Shown piece after piece: positions 1 to 10,484 of a stretch of 26,275 nt of DNA. Each line of letters opens with the position of its first letter. The stretch's first letter is position 1. The notes under the pieces were generated by a model, which worked only from the letters and a program-made list of their open reading frames with translations, ran no database searches and had not been told where the DNA came from. A program made the translations under genes and the position numbers. The DNA lies in contig NC_049980.1 of NCBI RefSeq assembly GCF_000003815.2, forward strand, positions 568,174-594,448, in the 5' to 3' direction. The DNA is from Branchiostoma floridae. Lineage: Eukaryota; Chordata; Leptocardii; Amphioxiformes; Branchiostomatidae.

Positions 1-62
1 CACAACAACACAGCACAGCAACACAGCACAAAACAACACAAAACCAAACAACACAACAAAAT
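1..62. repeat. A/C-only low-complexity tract
   Basis: The first ~60 bases are nearly all A and C (degenerate ACACA/AACAC units) with a few G. It lies in an upstream NELF-A intron. An imperfect foldback of similar composition (GTTTTATGTTATGTT against AACATAACACAAAAC) lies at about 244-286. Confidence 0.6.
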
Positions 63-405
63 ATGCCACACACAAAGGAATCAACCTGAAGTGTTTGGCT
101 TGGTCATTGCAGCTTCTTTGAAGTACATGCAAATAACTCATAGCATCCAGTTCCAGTAGCTGATTATAGCATGCTGACATACACTAATACAATTGCTTCT
201 CAAAGACCCAAGTAGAATCCATGTTATGTGTAGTTGAACTGTGTTGTTTTATGTTATGTTAGTTACAACACAACATAACACAAAACATCAACTTGAACGG
301 GAAGGTTAGCAGTATACAAAGTCTTTTATCAACACCATGCATGCAGATACTGTGATGAATTCTTATGAAGCAAAGAAATAACCAAACCAAGCCATTCCCC
401 TGCAG

Positions 406-1104
406 CTTCCCAGTCTCAACAGAAGAAAGGCCTATCTCTCACCAGGGAACAGATGCTGGCAGCACAGGAGATGTTCAGAACTTCCAACAAGGTGATATAA
501 TTAGAATATATAAATAAAACATATTAATATACATTCCTTATGCAACTAGCTAGACAAACCATGTTTTTTAAGCTCCATGCATCTACCCATTTACAACTGT
601 CTTTTAACGCGAGAAGAAATTGAACCTCTACATAGCGTCACCAGATGAATGACTGAACTGAACTGAAAGTTTCATTCATCAGTCTTTTAAGTTGTAGCAA
701 AGATACCACACTCTTATTATTGGCCTGGTTATAAGAGCACAGACGTAAAATAAATGTCTTCATTCATTCATAATTGTTTTGTACGGTCAGAGGTAGATAA
801 TGACCTAATTTTCATAGATGATGAGGCAATAAGGGTAAGTATCGGGTTATTGACCTTGTTCTATTTCTTTTTTAAGGTCACACGTCCAGAAAAGGCGCTC
901 ATTCTCGGCTTCATGGCGGGCTCTCGCGAGAACCCGTGTCCGCAGCAGGGCGACAGCGTCACGATCAAACTGAGCGAACACACGGAGACCGTTCCCAAAC
1001 CAGACGGAACCGGCGAAGCCAACATGGTCGTGGACACACTGTTTGAGATGAACTACAAAACTGGGGAGTGGAAGAGACTGAAGAAATACAGGCCAACTGT
1101 CTGA
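406..1104 (+). CDS. NELFA: NELF-A (negative elongation factor A), last two coding exons, partial
   Basis: Two exons are visible: 406-491 and 877-1104 (stop TGA 1102-1104). The first follows a pyrimidine-rich acceptor (AG at 404-405), starts inside a codon, encodes a tail reading LSLTREQMLAAQEMF then RTSNK, and ends at a GT donor at 492 in phase 0. The second follows AG at 875-876 and encodes VTRPEKALILGFMAGSRENP onward, ending KKYRPTV. From family knowledge, this conserved C-terminal block closes NELF-A (WHSC2), the NELF subunit that contacts RNA polymerase II and helps hold it paused near promoters in the nucleus. Upstream exons lie outside the window. An ATG at 754 opens the same frame but lies in the intron, so it is not the start. 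Recognition is from memory of the family; the exon pair reads through cleanly with no damage. Confidence 0.88.
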
Positions 1105-1133
1105 TCTGTATTTCTGTCCAGTTTCTTAGACAT

Positions 1134-1139
1134 ATTAAA
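1134..1139 (+). terminator. poly(A) signal ATTAAA of NELF-A
   Basis: ATTAAA, the common variant of the cleavage and polyadenylation hexamer, lies 30 bases after the NELF-A stop codon. The 3' UTR would therefore be very short. Confidence 0.55.
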
Positions 1140-1183
1140 CACAACAAGAAATGCTCTTGAAGAAAGCTTGCTTACCATTAGAT

Positions 1184-1693
1184 TAGCCTAGAATCCAGCC
1201 GTGTTGTGCTCTGGTCGCTCCCCAAAGGTACACTTCCTGCTAACACGTCTGGTGTTCGTTACTATTTGAACGATCAGCATTTGCATATTCGCAGAGATTT
1301 TATGTGAGATTTCTGATTGGCTGGTTCAAGCACTCGTTCAAACAGCGATCCATTATCATCAACATGGCCGCCGCATCAGACGTTCATAATGTCTGAACTA
1401 CCCAGCGAATTACCCGGAATTTCGTCACTTAGACGAGCAAACAAAGACCTTAGAGGCCTTTATCAATGGAAAGGATATTTGAATAGCGCTCTTGCCAACA
1501 GAGTATGGAAAAGGTTTGATTTATCAGATCGTTCCAATAGACTAAGTCTCGAAGAAGATGGGTCGTTGATGATGATGGAACCCCTGTTGTATACAAATAC
1601 CAATTGTTCAAATGGTAACGAACACCAGACATGTTGGCAGGAAGCGTACCTCTGGGGAGCGACCAAAGCACAACACGGCTGGATTCCAGGCTA
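1184..1693. mobile_element. 510-bp nonautonomous DNA transposon with long TIRs and 9-bp TSD (Mutator-like?)
   Basis: Long terminal inverted repeats are seen directly. The left arm begins TAGCCTAGAATCCAGCCGTG at 1184, and the right arm, read in reverse complement from 1693, begins TAGCCTGGAATCCAGCCGTG. Similarity continues for about 85-110 bases with scattered mismatches. The element is flanked by CCATTAGAT (1175-1183) and CCATTAAAT (1694-1702), a 9-base target duplication with one mismatch. Long TIRs plus a 9-base TSD fit Mutator-like elements, while hAT elements make 8. The interior has an open frame (about 1389-1700) running into the right arm; it resembles no protein I know and is probably chance or a decayed remnant. 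It lies just downstream of NELF-A. Confidence 0.8.
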
Positions 1694-1702
1694 CCATTAA
1701 AT

Positions 1703-3830
1703 AATTGTTAGGATGAAATCGTAGCAGAAACTACTGGATGTTTATGTATACAACTGTTCAAGCCCTGCCCTCCCATTGACAATAACACGTCCTTCACGTA
1801 AACCGTCTTGCTACCTTTTCCTTTGCTGCATTATTGATAACTAATGGCCACAGTACTTCATCTTGCTTGCTTGTACTTCATCAATGAACATCAAATTATC
1901 TTGGATACCATTATTTTACAATCCGTGGATTCTAAAGCACTTTAGATACACAGATCTATTCAGACTATGCATTGTCTGCCATTGAGCAAAATTTCGAATG
2001 CATGATGAGTAAAAAAAGAGCCAACTGGCAATCCTGGCCTGTCTGCAGGTTGATTGATATGAAACAAAGGAAGGCAGGAATGTATAAAAGCTGAAATATT
2101 CACTTTTCAAGCTGCACAACTTCATAAGATGTTAGCTGTTTGTTATTTACATGTACGGCATGTATAGAATTAACATGAGAAGAAAACACACATAAGAAAT
2201 AAAGATTGTGTGTGCTCTGTATTTCTTCCAATTTTCATAGAAGAGAGAAAAAATCTGATGAACCCTAAGGGACAGGAAACAATACCTCCAATATATGACT
2301 TTTCTAGCCATCACTTTTTTTAGCGATGCTAGAATGGCCTGTCAGAACAAATTAATGCTAGTAGATTACTAACGATCCTTACAAGTCAGTGACCATTTTG
2401 CCAGTTATATGTGTTGGCATTTAATTTTTCTGCCTTTTCATTCTATTGACGCTGAAGGAGAGGTACGTATTGATGTCACTTGAAACATCTGAAGTAAAAT
2501 ACTAATTTCATCCAGTTGTACATGAAGAGATTGAATTGTCCTTATTATACATGAATTTCTAACCATCATGAACATACCAATGCTGTTATCTATGTATCTT
2601 TTCACTCTCTTATTAGAATAAAGCAAAGAAAAGGTGTGATTGATATGTAATTATGGTCAGCAGAAAGAAATATATATATATTTGAACATGGGAGAGTGCA
2701 AGAGACTTGGGTCTATAGTTGCATGTACAAAGGTAGTACATTGAACTAGTGAGAATACAGCTTTACTATAATAGTTGTAGACCTATCTGTAACCAGATTG
2801 TCAAACTGTATTATATTAATCACAAACTTACATGATATTATCAGCAGCCGGTAAACACGTGTGTATTACCTTGAAAGAATTTTGTTTTCTTTCAATTCCT
2901 TAAAAACAAACCTTATGTACAAAGGCAAAAAGCAAATTACACACATTGCGTTAATTAAGTAGGAAAACAGAAATCCTTGGCCATAACCTGTTTGATATGC
3001 CAATAACTTACGGTATATTGTAGCACCTGGACGAGCCTACAACAGAATGATAGTAAACTGATGCATCTTTGTATTGCATTCCCCGTAAACCGGAAGAACA
3101 AAATACAACATTGTCACCATGCAAAGATAACTATCCTTGTGTATAATTTTAATGAGTGACACATTGACACCAAATAACTTCATAATATCATACCTTGAAA
3201 AAGATTACTATTTTTCAATATTCATCTTAGAGATGTTCAAATAACTTGATTGCACCAAGTTGTAACTAAATTACATCATCCAATATGTATGAATCCATGT
3301 ATTACTTTTTGACTTTGTCATTGAAAAAAAAAACTTGCGTTTGTTGGAAACAATATTTAACGATGATTGTTCTTTCCTTTGCGACAGATCAGCAAGCGTC
3401 ATATAAAGAAGTCTAAGAAGGTTTGACACCTAGAAAACAAGTGCTTTTAAAAAAGCTGGCATTTTGCCAATGTTTGCGTGTGTGAACGTTTTTTCTAGTT
3501 ATTAGAATGTCATATAAATAGAACAGAGTAACCAAACCTGATATTGGCGCATGGAGAGATTCACATATGTGCCTGAACTGCAGCAGATCTAGACGCCACC
3601 TGTTAAAATTTGCGTGAACTGCAGCAAATTTCACTACACATTGCCTGTTTTTGAGTGAGCTCTGTTGCGGGGCATTTTTAAGTTTTTTTTTTTTAATTTT
3701 TATTTCTATTCGGCAAAAAAACGAAGCGGCGAATCCGTTAACCAAAGAAATAAATTGGTGTGGCCAAATGGATGTAAAAATTAGTATTTCAATGGATGTA
3801 AAAAAGAAAAAAAAAAGTTGAAAAAAATCT
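1703..3830. other. Spacer without recognised genes
   Basis: AT-rich DNA with many stops in all frames. The only structure I noted is a short foldback at about 2301-2333 (TTCTAGC ... GCTAGAA), a poly-A/T rich stretch near 3680-3830, and a TGGATGTAAAAA motif repeated at about 3768 and 3793. No coding exon with family similarity was recognised. Confidence 0.5.
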
Positions 3831-3832
3831 AC

Positions 3833-3905
3833 CTCGGACCCCGGATTCGAACCGGGTGCATTGGTTTAGAATGCGTTAACTTTACCACTGCGCTAGTGCG
3901 AACAT
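3833..3905 (-). repeat. tRNA-derived sequence (SINE head or tRNA pseudogene)
   Basis: On the minus strand there is a perfect RNA polymerase III A box (TAGCGCAGTGG) and B box (GGTTCGAATCC) at tRNA-like spacing. The T arm CCCGG/CCGGG is intact and the acceptor arm pairs in five or six of seven positions. The D stem is poor and the variable loop appears collapsed, so no anticodon can be assigned safely. The sequence following on the minus strand is T-rich. This points to a SINE promoter head or a decayed tRNA rather than a working tRNA gene. Confidence 0.6.
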
Positions 3906-4005
3906 GTTGAGGAAATGCCTGTTTTAACAGGTATACAAATGTTTGGCATGGATTGAACAGGTCCGTTCATCTCAACATCACAACGGCGACTACTATGGAT
4001 AGAAG

Positions 4006-4034
4006 GCATTTTGCGACTGCAAGTCGCAAAATGC
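4006..4034. repeat. Perfect 13-bp inverted repeat with 3-base loop
   Basis: GCATTTTGCGACT at 4006-4018 is followed by GCA and then AGTCGCAAAATGC at 4022-4034, a perfect hairpin with no coding context. It may be a cruciform-forming site or the junction of a small palindromic element. Confidence 0.7.
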
Positions 4035-4079
4035 AAAAAATTGCACACACAGTTTCACACTCAAAGCCTTTTGGTCCCT

Positions 4080-4860
4080 TATCACGTGCTTTTTACCCAC
4101 CAATATGGCCGACGCAGAATTACATCATAGTCACCTTATTCATAAAAGCAAGTAAGTTGTCACCATCGGATTTACCCGTCTAAATTGACAACTGTAAAAT
4201 GTTCCATTAAAACAGGCCTTCTTAAAATAACCAAGGAGGATGAAAATTGATTTTTTCTTGATTTTTAACCTCCTTGAAATAACCAACTAAAAAACGGTTA
4301 CTTGATGATGTTACGATCCCGTGATTTGCAAGCAGTAAAAATGGTAAAGTTTCTTTTAAAACTTTTTTTTCACTCTCATAATAAAAATCTTACAGGCCTT
4401 CTTAGGCCGCCAATATGGTCGACATTTGATTACGCCATGGTCACGTGGTTGGCAACTTGAAAACAAAGTTCACTTAGTTCCAAGACGGACGTTGTCCTCT
4501 TAGGATTCTAGATTATGAAGTCGAGTGAAAGTTTGAAATGATCTTTTAAATCTTTCTGATTGAAAAAAACAACAACTCCCAGTCCTCCTTAGCCCACCAA
4601 CATGGCCGAGTCTAGATGACGTCATGATCACATGATTTGCAAGCAGCTGATTGCCAGGCAAGGATTGCCCTTGCCCGCACGAATATGAAGTTACAGTTGT
4701 AAATGATACTTAAAAATCTTTCACATGCATTTTTTAAGGTTCTTAACCCACCAACATGGCTGACGTTTCATAACGTGATAGTCACGTGGTTGCAAACAGC
4801 TCACTGCCAGGCGGGCGTTGCCCTCCTCGGATGCACGAATCTGAACTTACAGTTGTACAG
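4080..4860. repeat. Degenerate tandem repeat (~150-190 bp units) entering the LRR gene
   Basis: A core resembling CCCACCAACATGGCCGA, followed by a TCAYGTG-type motif and TTGCAAGCAGCT, recurs near 4097, 4409, 4595 and 4748, with a weaker trace near 4290-4350. The two best units (about 4580-4738 and 4739-4858) align through GCCAGGC, GCACGAATMTGAA and TTACAGTTGTA. The unit near 4739-4858 contains the stop codon and final coding bases of the minus-strand LRR gene. Unit spacing is irregular, so this is an old, diverged array or a cluster of related insertions. Confidence 0.65.
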
Positions 4861-6869
4861 GTTGCACACGACGCGTTTAGTCCTACGGAAGAAGACATAC
4901 GACATGGACGCACCCAGGATGAGGAACGACAAACCGCAAGCAAAGAAGCACCAGAACAACATGCCGCAGGTCCTCTGTAGGTCTTGGGATGGCTGGCCCC
5001 TCAGTAGATGCGGCGCGGTGCACTCAGCAGCGAGGTTGTCCCGTGTGAGGCACGGCGGGTGGCTCACCACGTCCAGGCAGTCGCAGCGGAGAGGGTTCCC
5101 GCCGAAGTGGAGGAAGACTCGCGCCGGCACGACGTCCAGGTGTTCGCAGGGTAGGTGAGAGATGAGGTTGTTGTCCAGGTGAACATGTTGCAGGTGTGGT
5201 AGCATCTCCAGACCGGCCAGGGCCTCTATATTTACCTGTGAATTGATATAATCTCCTTCTTTAGTGGCAGATTTATGGAATATATTGGTCAATGGATTGT
5301 CTAGACTCCTATACTGGACTTAAGGAATACAAGTATTACAAATCTGAGACTATAAGATACCAGAACTACATGTAAACTGTCACAAATATCTTACTTGGAG
5401 AAGTCGTTGAAGATGCTTAACAATAATATAATAAGCTCTTTCACAATTACGAGTACACATGTACAGCGGCAGGGATTCTGGGTAATATATTGAAGATGAA
5501 GTCTCCAAACTTGTAAACAATTTCGTTTAGATTATTGTCTCGATTTGCATAAAATGTTCAGACGTGCTTTGTTTATGTCTCAGGGGCCTTTACCTTTGTT
5601 CACATAAGACAAGGGCACAACCCGTCGTACGTACGTGCTGTATACGTGACAAAACGCGGGCAATCCTTTGGGATCCGTAAGGGGTAAGTACCGCCACCGT
5701 ACGAACTCGTAGGGAATTCGAATTTTGGAGGACGCAGACGCGCCGTAGAACGGTGCGTGCATGCAAAACTTTGTGTGCCATCGGGCTGCGGATTCGCCCC
5801 CGTACGTGTCAGAACGGGCGACGCGCCTGCCCTGTACAGCCTGAACGTTTTCAGAAATACGAGGCGGCCGTGGCCTTAAAAAAAAACGTACGGACAAATT
5901 GCACGCGCGTACATATGTCGGGTTGTGCCCTTAGTTTTAACGACAATTGTTGTCACTACCATTGCGTACTCGGAATTGTGAAAGGGCTTATTACAGTGGT
6001 CGTACCTCAACGATTTCGTTCTTCTGAGCCTTCAGCACCTGTAATGACGTCAGACTCACAAACACGCCTGCGGGTAGACTGGTCAGCCTGTTGTAGGAGA
6101 TGTCCAGCGTGACCAGCGCCGTGAGTCCGTCCAGCGCGCCAGGGTCAATCCTCTCCAGCTGGTTATGCTGCAGGTCCAGGGACTCCAACTTGTCCAGCGA
6201 CTAGAACGTTTGCAAGGAATGTTTTAGACAGCATCTGAGTTCCCGGCTACTGACAAAGTGTTATACCGTTTACAAAACGATCCAGTTGTTCGCCATTAGT
6301 AAAGTTTGCTTTGAATATGACATATCAATGCAGAGACATTTCTCTTATTCATTATTTGAGGTTACAGGTTCTATTCTGTTTGTGTGAAATCATTTTCCCT
6401 AATTAGATAGTACTTAAGTGCCCAATCATGGAAAAATCCATATGCAATTAATTGCACAACGGATTAACGCACACTCCTGTTAACTGCGCGGAATCCCTAA
6501 ATCCCAAACCTGTGGGGTCTAGCTAGATAACTTCGTGTTATTGCACCGGACGGATAATTGCACGAAATTCACAGACACATGTACATAGGCCATTCAATTA
6601 AGCGGCTTCTACTACATTTGGCAGCAAAATTCCTGACGTACCTGGAAAGTGCCCGGTAGCAGCCAGGTGAGCTTGTTGTCCTGCAGCCGGAGTGAGGTGG
6701 CTGTGACCGGGATGCCGCTCGGGACGGACAGCAGGTTTCTCAGCCGGCAGTCCACCGTGCCATCCTTCTGACATCTGCACACGTCACACGCTTGTCTGTC
6801 CGCTCCACAAGCTTGTTGAACGGCGCATGCGCTGATCACCGTGACGTAGATGATGACGTCAGCTTTCAT
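4801..6869 (-). CDS. Leucine-rich-repeat single-pass membrane protein, three exons, 285 aa
   Basis: Exons on the minus strand are 6869-6642, 6200-6006 and 5235-4801, all phase 0 with GT-AG borders (donors GTACG, acceptors TTCTAG and CACAG). Residues 1-22 form a signal peptide. An LRRNT cap has Cys 28, 31, 33 and 41. About five LRRs follow (residues 57-180), with cores such as LESLDLQHNQL and LVTLDISYNRL. An LRRCT cap has Cys 192, 194, 203 and 213 (NPLRCDC). Residues 232-257 form a hydrophobic membrane span, and a basic 28-residue tail follows. This is the plan of small extracellular LRR receptors and adhesion proteins; the ligand is unknown. No TIR or kinase domain is present. The last ~19 residues lie in a tandem repeat unit. 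Repeats fill both introns. The ATG at 6869 is chosen because it gives the signal peptide. Orthology to a named vertebrate gene is not claimed. Confidence 0.85.
5437..5986. mobile_element. Foldback element of family F1, interrupted by a family F2 element
   Basis: Ends are inverted repeats: CTTTCACAATTACGAGTAC at the left and, in reverse complement, CTTTCACAATTCCGAGTACG at the right. Internal blocks TGGGTAATAT and GGGGCCTTTACCTTTG match two other copies at 7139-7354 and 9171-9374. Right of the CCTTTACCTTTG block the similarity is broken by a separate inverted-repeat element (5611-5932). The whole lies in intron 2 of the LRR gene. No transposase is visible. Confidence 0.6.
5611..5932. mobile_element. 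MITE family F2, intact 322-bp copy
   Basis: Terminal inverted repeats AAGGGCACAACCCGTCGTAC (left) and AAGGGCACAACCCGACATA (right, reverse complement) bound a GC- and CG-rich interior. A second copy at 21989-22801, in the opposite orientation, matches throughout, including GGATCC, GTAAGTACCGCC, CAAAACTTTG and GGGGGCGAATCCG. No clear target duplication was found. The open frames across it are non-coding by-products. Confidence 0.75.
6445..6575. repeat. Dispersed repeat family F3, copy 1
   Basis: About 130 bases starting near AATTGCACAACGGATTAACG and ending near GGATAATTGCACGAAA. A reverse-complement copy lies at 16963-17096 with high similarity over its full length (shared blocks GGAATCCC, AATCCCAAACC and GATAACTTCG). 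It lies in intron 1 of the LRR gene. The motif TAATTGCAC appears near both ends. The class is not recognised. Confidence 0.7.
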
Positions 6870-7138
6870 ATTTATTACCCCGGATGTGAAGGTTTTACAG
6901 GATTCCTCATTTACATCTCATACTTAGAATTTCTGCTGCAAAAGAAAATATGTTATGATATAGATATCACAGTTAAGAACATAATTGCAAAACCTCGTGT
7001 TGACCACGTACTTCGTCTTCAATTGTGCCTTCCTCTGAAAATTGTGTTCTCCCATTTTACATAAACAATATATAAGTTTAGTGCTATGGTTAAATAGTTG
7101 GTGAACTCACTCACTCACTCCATATAATGTCGTTCACC
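6870..7138. other. 5' flank of LRR gene
   Basis: The promoter of the LRR gene should lie here. No convincing TATA box was identified. A short ACTC microsatellite lies at about 7105-7120. Confidence 0.35.
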
Positions 7139-7354
7139 GTCTGGAATACGCATGAGCAGCGGCGTGATTTGTGGGTAATATGTCAAAGGTGAATGCCCCT
7201 TAGATACAAACAAATCACTTCAGGACATTCCCATGCATATGGTGGCAATAGACGAGACGAGACGAAAAATGATACAAGTCAGTCTGAGAGTTCTTCACCT
7301 TTGAAATATATTGCCCATAATTTTTCCGATGCACAGACCGGCGTACTCGTAATG
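7139..7354. mobile_element. Foldback element family F1, copy 2
   Basis: The left arm carries GAATACGCATGAGCAGCGGCG, then TGGGTAATATGTCAAAGGTGA. The right arm in reverse complement carries CGAGTACGCC, then TGGGCAATATATTTCAAAGG. The arms match each other and the copies at 5437-5986 and 9171-9374. The small open frame across it is not a gene. Confidence 0.65.
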
Positions 7355-9170
7355 AAGAACGGACTTACTATTTTTCATTCACTAAAACCATGTAGATTTG
7401 ATTATATGGATGACATCCGCGCGCGCATTAATTGTCCAGGTTGAATGATCGGCCGTTTCCAAACAAAAAAAAAGTTTCGACCATGCTGTAAATCGTACAA
7501 AGCAGCTGTAAAATAAGAACAAATATGCAGTTTCATACTAAAGGCTCTTTTTTTTGTTACATGTATATTCGCGTGCTCGCATCTGTTTGGGGGATCCCAA
7601 GGATGACATTCATATATCTAAATTTACATGGGCTTACGGAAGACAGTCCAGGATGCTGTCTGAAACTTCTGACGAGTTTACAGTTTATTCCGTTGCATGA
7701 GTAGCTGTCATTCTGCGTCATAAAAGTTTGAATTCAGCATTAAAACCATCTACAGATATACCCATTCAATTCTAGATTTAAAAACGTTCCGAAGGAAGTT
7801 AACGATCAACCGCTGAATAATGTTCAACAAATACTATGTAGGTATATAATGTAATTACATAACATTTAGGTTCATATGTATTAGCAGGTACATCTATGAA
7901 GCAGTGAACTTAGACGACCCTTCCACTAGCGAGGGAAAAAAGCAAAATGCTTCCGGCTGTTGACCCTTAGATTCGTAGAAGTTTAGTTCCAGCCTTTGAG
8001 ATTGGGACTGCGATCATGTGATTGTTTCATATAGTTACGGCATATATAGTGTCGTTGGCGTCTTTCGACTTTGTCGTCGTAGAATTGTCAAGTATAGGCC
8101 CAATATAACCAACCGCCTACAAGAATAAACTTTTGCGTAACCATACCGCAATCTTGCAGGACGCGAGCACGACTAACTCGAGAATGTTATCAGTTTGCGA
8201 TCGAACGAATTTCGTGCGACGTATAAGTCTCGTATCACGTTCACGTTGGTCTCTACGTAGGATGTTTTGCCAACACACAGAGATAGTGATTAGATCACTG
8301 GAGATATGACACCCTGTTAGTTGTCTCAAACTCTAATTAGGCTCAATTACTGTACCTTCCCTTTGGCTAGTGGATAATGCCAGAAAGAATGCCGAAGGGA
8401 ATACCATAACAAGATATACATCTATGGTGTTTTTAGAAGAAAAAAATGAAGTTCAACCTACCTGTATTGTTTGGAAGTTGGAGTAATGGTTTTAGTTGCA
8501 AAAAGAGGAAACGTCCAGGTTGCAAACCATGTCGATGTTGAAAGGCCTGAAGACATACACCCTCCGCTATTTGTTTACATACCAGAGCAGGTCACCAATC
8601 ACGTACGTATACTCAACCAAAACTTTACCAAACTGACAGTTGTAACTTCCTTGCACCTGGCGGTTGAAGACCTTTCTATGAAGACGTCGGAAGCATTTTA
8701 AGGTGGTTGAAAGTAATTACCGAAATAAAGCAAAGCCAATATGTCGTGTTTGAGTTCGTTTGGCTGAGTGTCGTTCCTCGGGACGTTCACACCTTAATTT
8801 TGTCGCGGTCGCGCCGGTCAATTATGTGACGGATGGGTGGAGTTGTACTGAGTGGTTGGACAGGTTGAAGCTATTGCAGTGTCTCCTGCACTTTTAGAGG
8901 CTATCGCCAGATAGCGCATACATCCCTGCATGCCACGTCGTCCTGATCATAAGTAATGTCTTTAGAAATTTACCAACCGATCATTGTATTTGAATTGTGA
9001 ACCTCGGAATAATGTACGTGGTCTAGTCAGTGCGGTCGGTCAAGAGTTTAAACCCTGCCGGTCGTTATTTCTTTGATAGTAGAAACTTGCAACTGCCGAC
9101 GGTCAAATGTATTGGAATCCAAAACCTCAACGAATTTAAAAATTGCTTGAGAGTCGAGCGTGATAAGCAC
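7355..9170. other. Spacer without recognised genes
   Basis: No exon of a known family was seen. An open frame at 8471-8701 (76 codons, non-ATG start) shows no domain. CG dinucleotides are moderately common near 8150-8250 and 8790-8830. The motif GCTAGTGG recurs (inverted) near 7926 and 8367. Confidence 0.4.
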
Positions 9171-9374
9171 GGTACGGAGTACGCATGTGCAGTGAAATGA
9201 ATAATGGGTAATATCTAAAAGGTGAAGGCCTATGAGACATGAACAAAGGACGTCCTGACATTGTTGAGCAAATCGGGACAAACGTCGGGACAAGGATTGT
9301 TTACAAGTCAGGGGCCTTTACCTTTGACATATTACCAATTATTCCTATATCACTGCACACGCATACTCGAAACC
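9171..9374. mobile_element. Foldback element family F1, copy 3
   Basis: Arms begin GGTACGGAGTACGCATGTGC (left) and GGTTTCGAGTATGCGTGTGC (right, reverse complement), continue through GGGTAATAT and AAAGGTRAAGGCC, and meet around a GTCGGGACAA centre. This is the cleanest of the three copies. Confidence 0.7.
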
Positions 9375-9435
9375 GTTAACGTGTTTATGCTTTTGTATGC
9401 AAATTTAAGCCTTTACATTAGATTGATGCAATGGC

Positions 9436-9553
9436 CTTCAACCCTATCTACTGGGATTTTTGGCATTCCTTTTTTGGCTCTTCCCCCTACCCCCCCCCCC
9501 CCCTTCGTAATTTCAAAACGGCTTGGGTTACGATCTCCAAATTTGGAGGGGAT
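9436..9553 (+). repeat. Dispersed repeat family F4 with poly-C tract, copy 1
   Basis: Blocks TTCAACCCTATCTACTGGG, TTTTTGGCATTCC, a C homopolymer and TTTCAAAACGGCTT followed by ACGATCTCCAAATTTG are shared in the same order with the minus strand at 19722-19850. The poly-C run is likely slippage-prone. Confidence 0.65.
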
Positions 9554-10258
9554 GATGCACTGGTAAAGTTTCATATTTTCCGTATTTTGGTATCGTTTTA
9601 TAACTTATAATTATGACGTTATAATGTCATATTTTGGGCTAGAACTCTTCTAAATATGGAATTTTCGCTCTACTCAAAGGTATTAAACAAAACGATGATC
9701 ATAAAGGATATCTTACTTGTATCTAAGACGTTCTAATGACGACGACACTGAGGCCTATATGACGTCAGAAAATGACGGAATGTGTCCGCCATTTTGGACT
9801 GCCATCTTGAATTTCCTAAAATGTATTTTTGTCCACATATAACCCCAAAACCCAATAGAAGTAGAGTTAAAAGGTTCAAGTGATTGTTTTGTAAATGAAA
9901 TAGTTTCACGGAATTTGAGTTACAATAACATGTTTTACCGTTGCTAATGACATTGTCCGCCATCTTGGGTTTTGACCAATGACGGCATTAAATTAGCATA
10001 AATTATGAATATTTGATTATAAATGTAACATGAAATTACGTAGGATGTTAATAAGATCGATAAAGAAGTGTGGTCTAGCAATAAAACCATGATATCTCAT
10101 TATGCAAACTGAAATTAGTAAATTTGAAAAAATTATAAACTCAAACTTTCTTCGTATAATTGTTGCCAACAATAATTTAGGAAAGGTCAATAAGTTTCGT
10201 AGTCCTAGCACACGTCGTTTAGGAGTTATACGATGTCAAAGTTGGTGCAGGCACTTTT
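9554..10258. other. Spacer without recognised genes
   Basis: AT-rich. Two imperfect direct repeats of a block AATGACRNN..GTCCGCCATYTTG occur near 9772-9798 and 9947-9967. No coding exon was recognised. Confidence 0.4.
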
Positions 10259-10260
10259 AA

Positions 10261-10410
10261 CGACTAAAAAAACGTTTAAAAAAAGCTGGAGCCTAACCTC
10301 TGCTTGGCTGGCGTACTTCAAGAAAAATGACAAAATAGAAAGCCCGATAAAAACGACTAAAAAACGTTAGAAGAACAGCCAGAGCCTAACCTCTGCTTTG
10401 AGAGTACATT
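10261..10410. repeat. Two-unit tandem repeat, period ~93 bp
   Basis: CGACTAAAAA, then AACGTT, GCC(A/T)GAGCC and TAACCTCTGCTT occur in order at 10261 and again at 10354. An AATAAA follows at 10436, so this may be the 3' end of a retroelement. No coding part is visible. Confidence 0.55.
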
Positions 10411-10484
10411 CAGCCCATATGGGCAGGAACATGCAAATAAAGATCATCATTAAAGCAATAACTCTTGTTTGATTTTTATAGTCT

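Noticed and set aside
1389-1700. Possible protein MSELPSELPG... inside the element at 1184-1693
   Set aside because: It runs into the terminal inverted repeat, resembles no known transposase and lacks any supporting signal.
5580-6112. Open frames of 105 and 119 codons
   Set aside because: They cross the inverted-repeat element at 5611-5932 and antisense LRR exon 2; there is no domain and no codon pattern.
8471-8701. 76-codon open frame
   Set aside because: It has a non-ATG start, no recognised domain and no splice or homology support.
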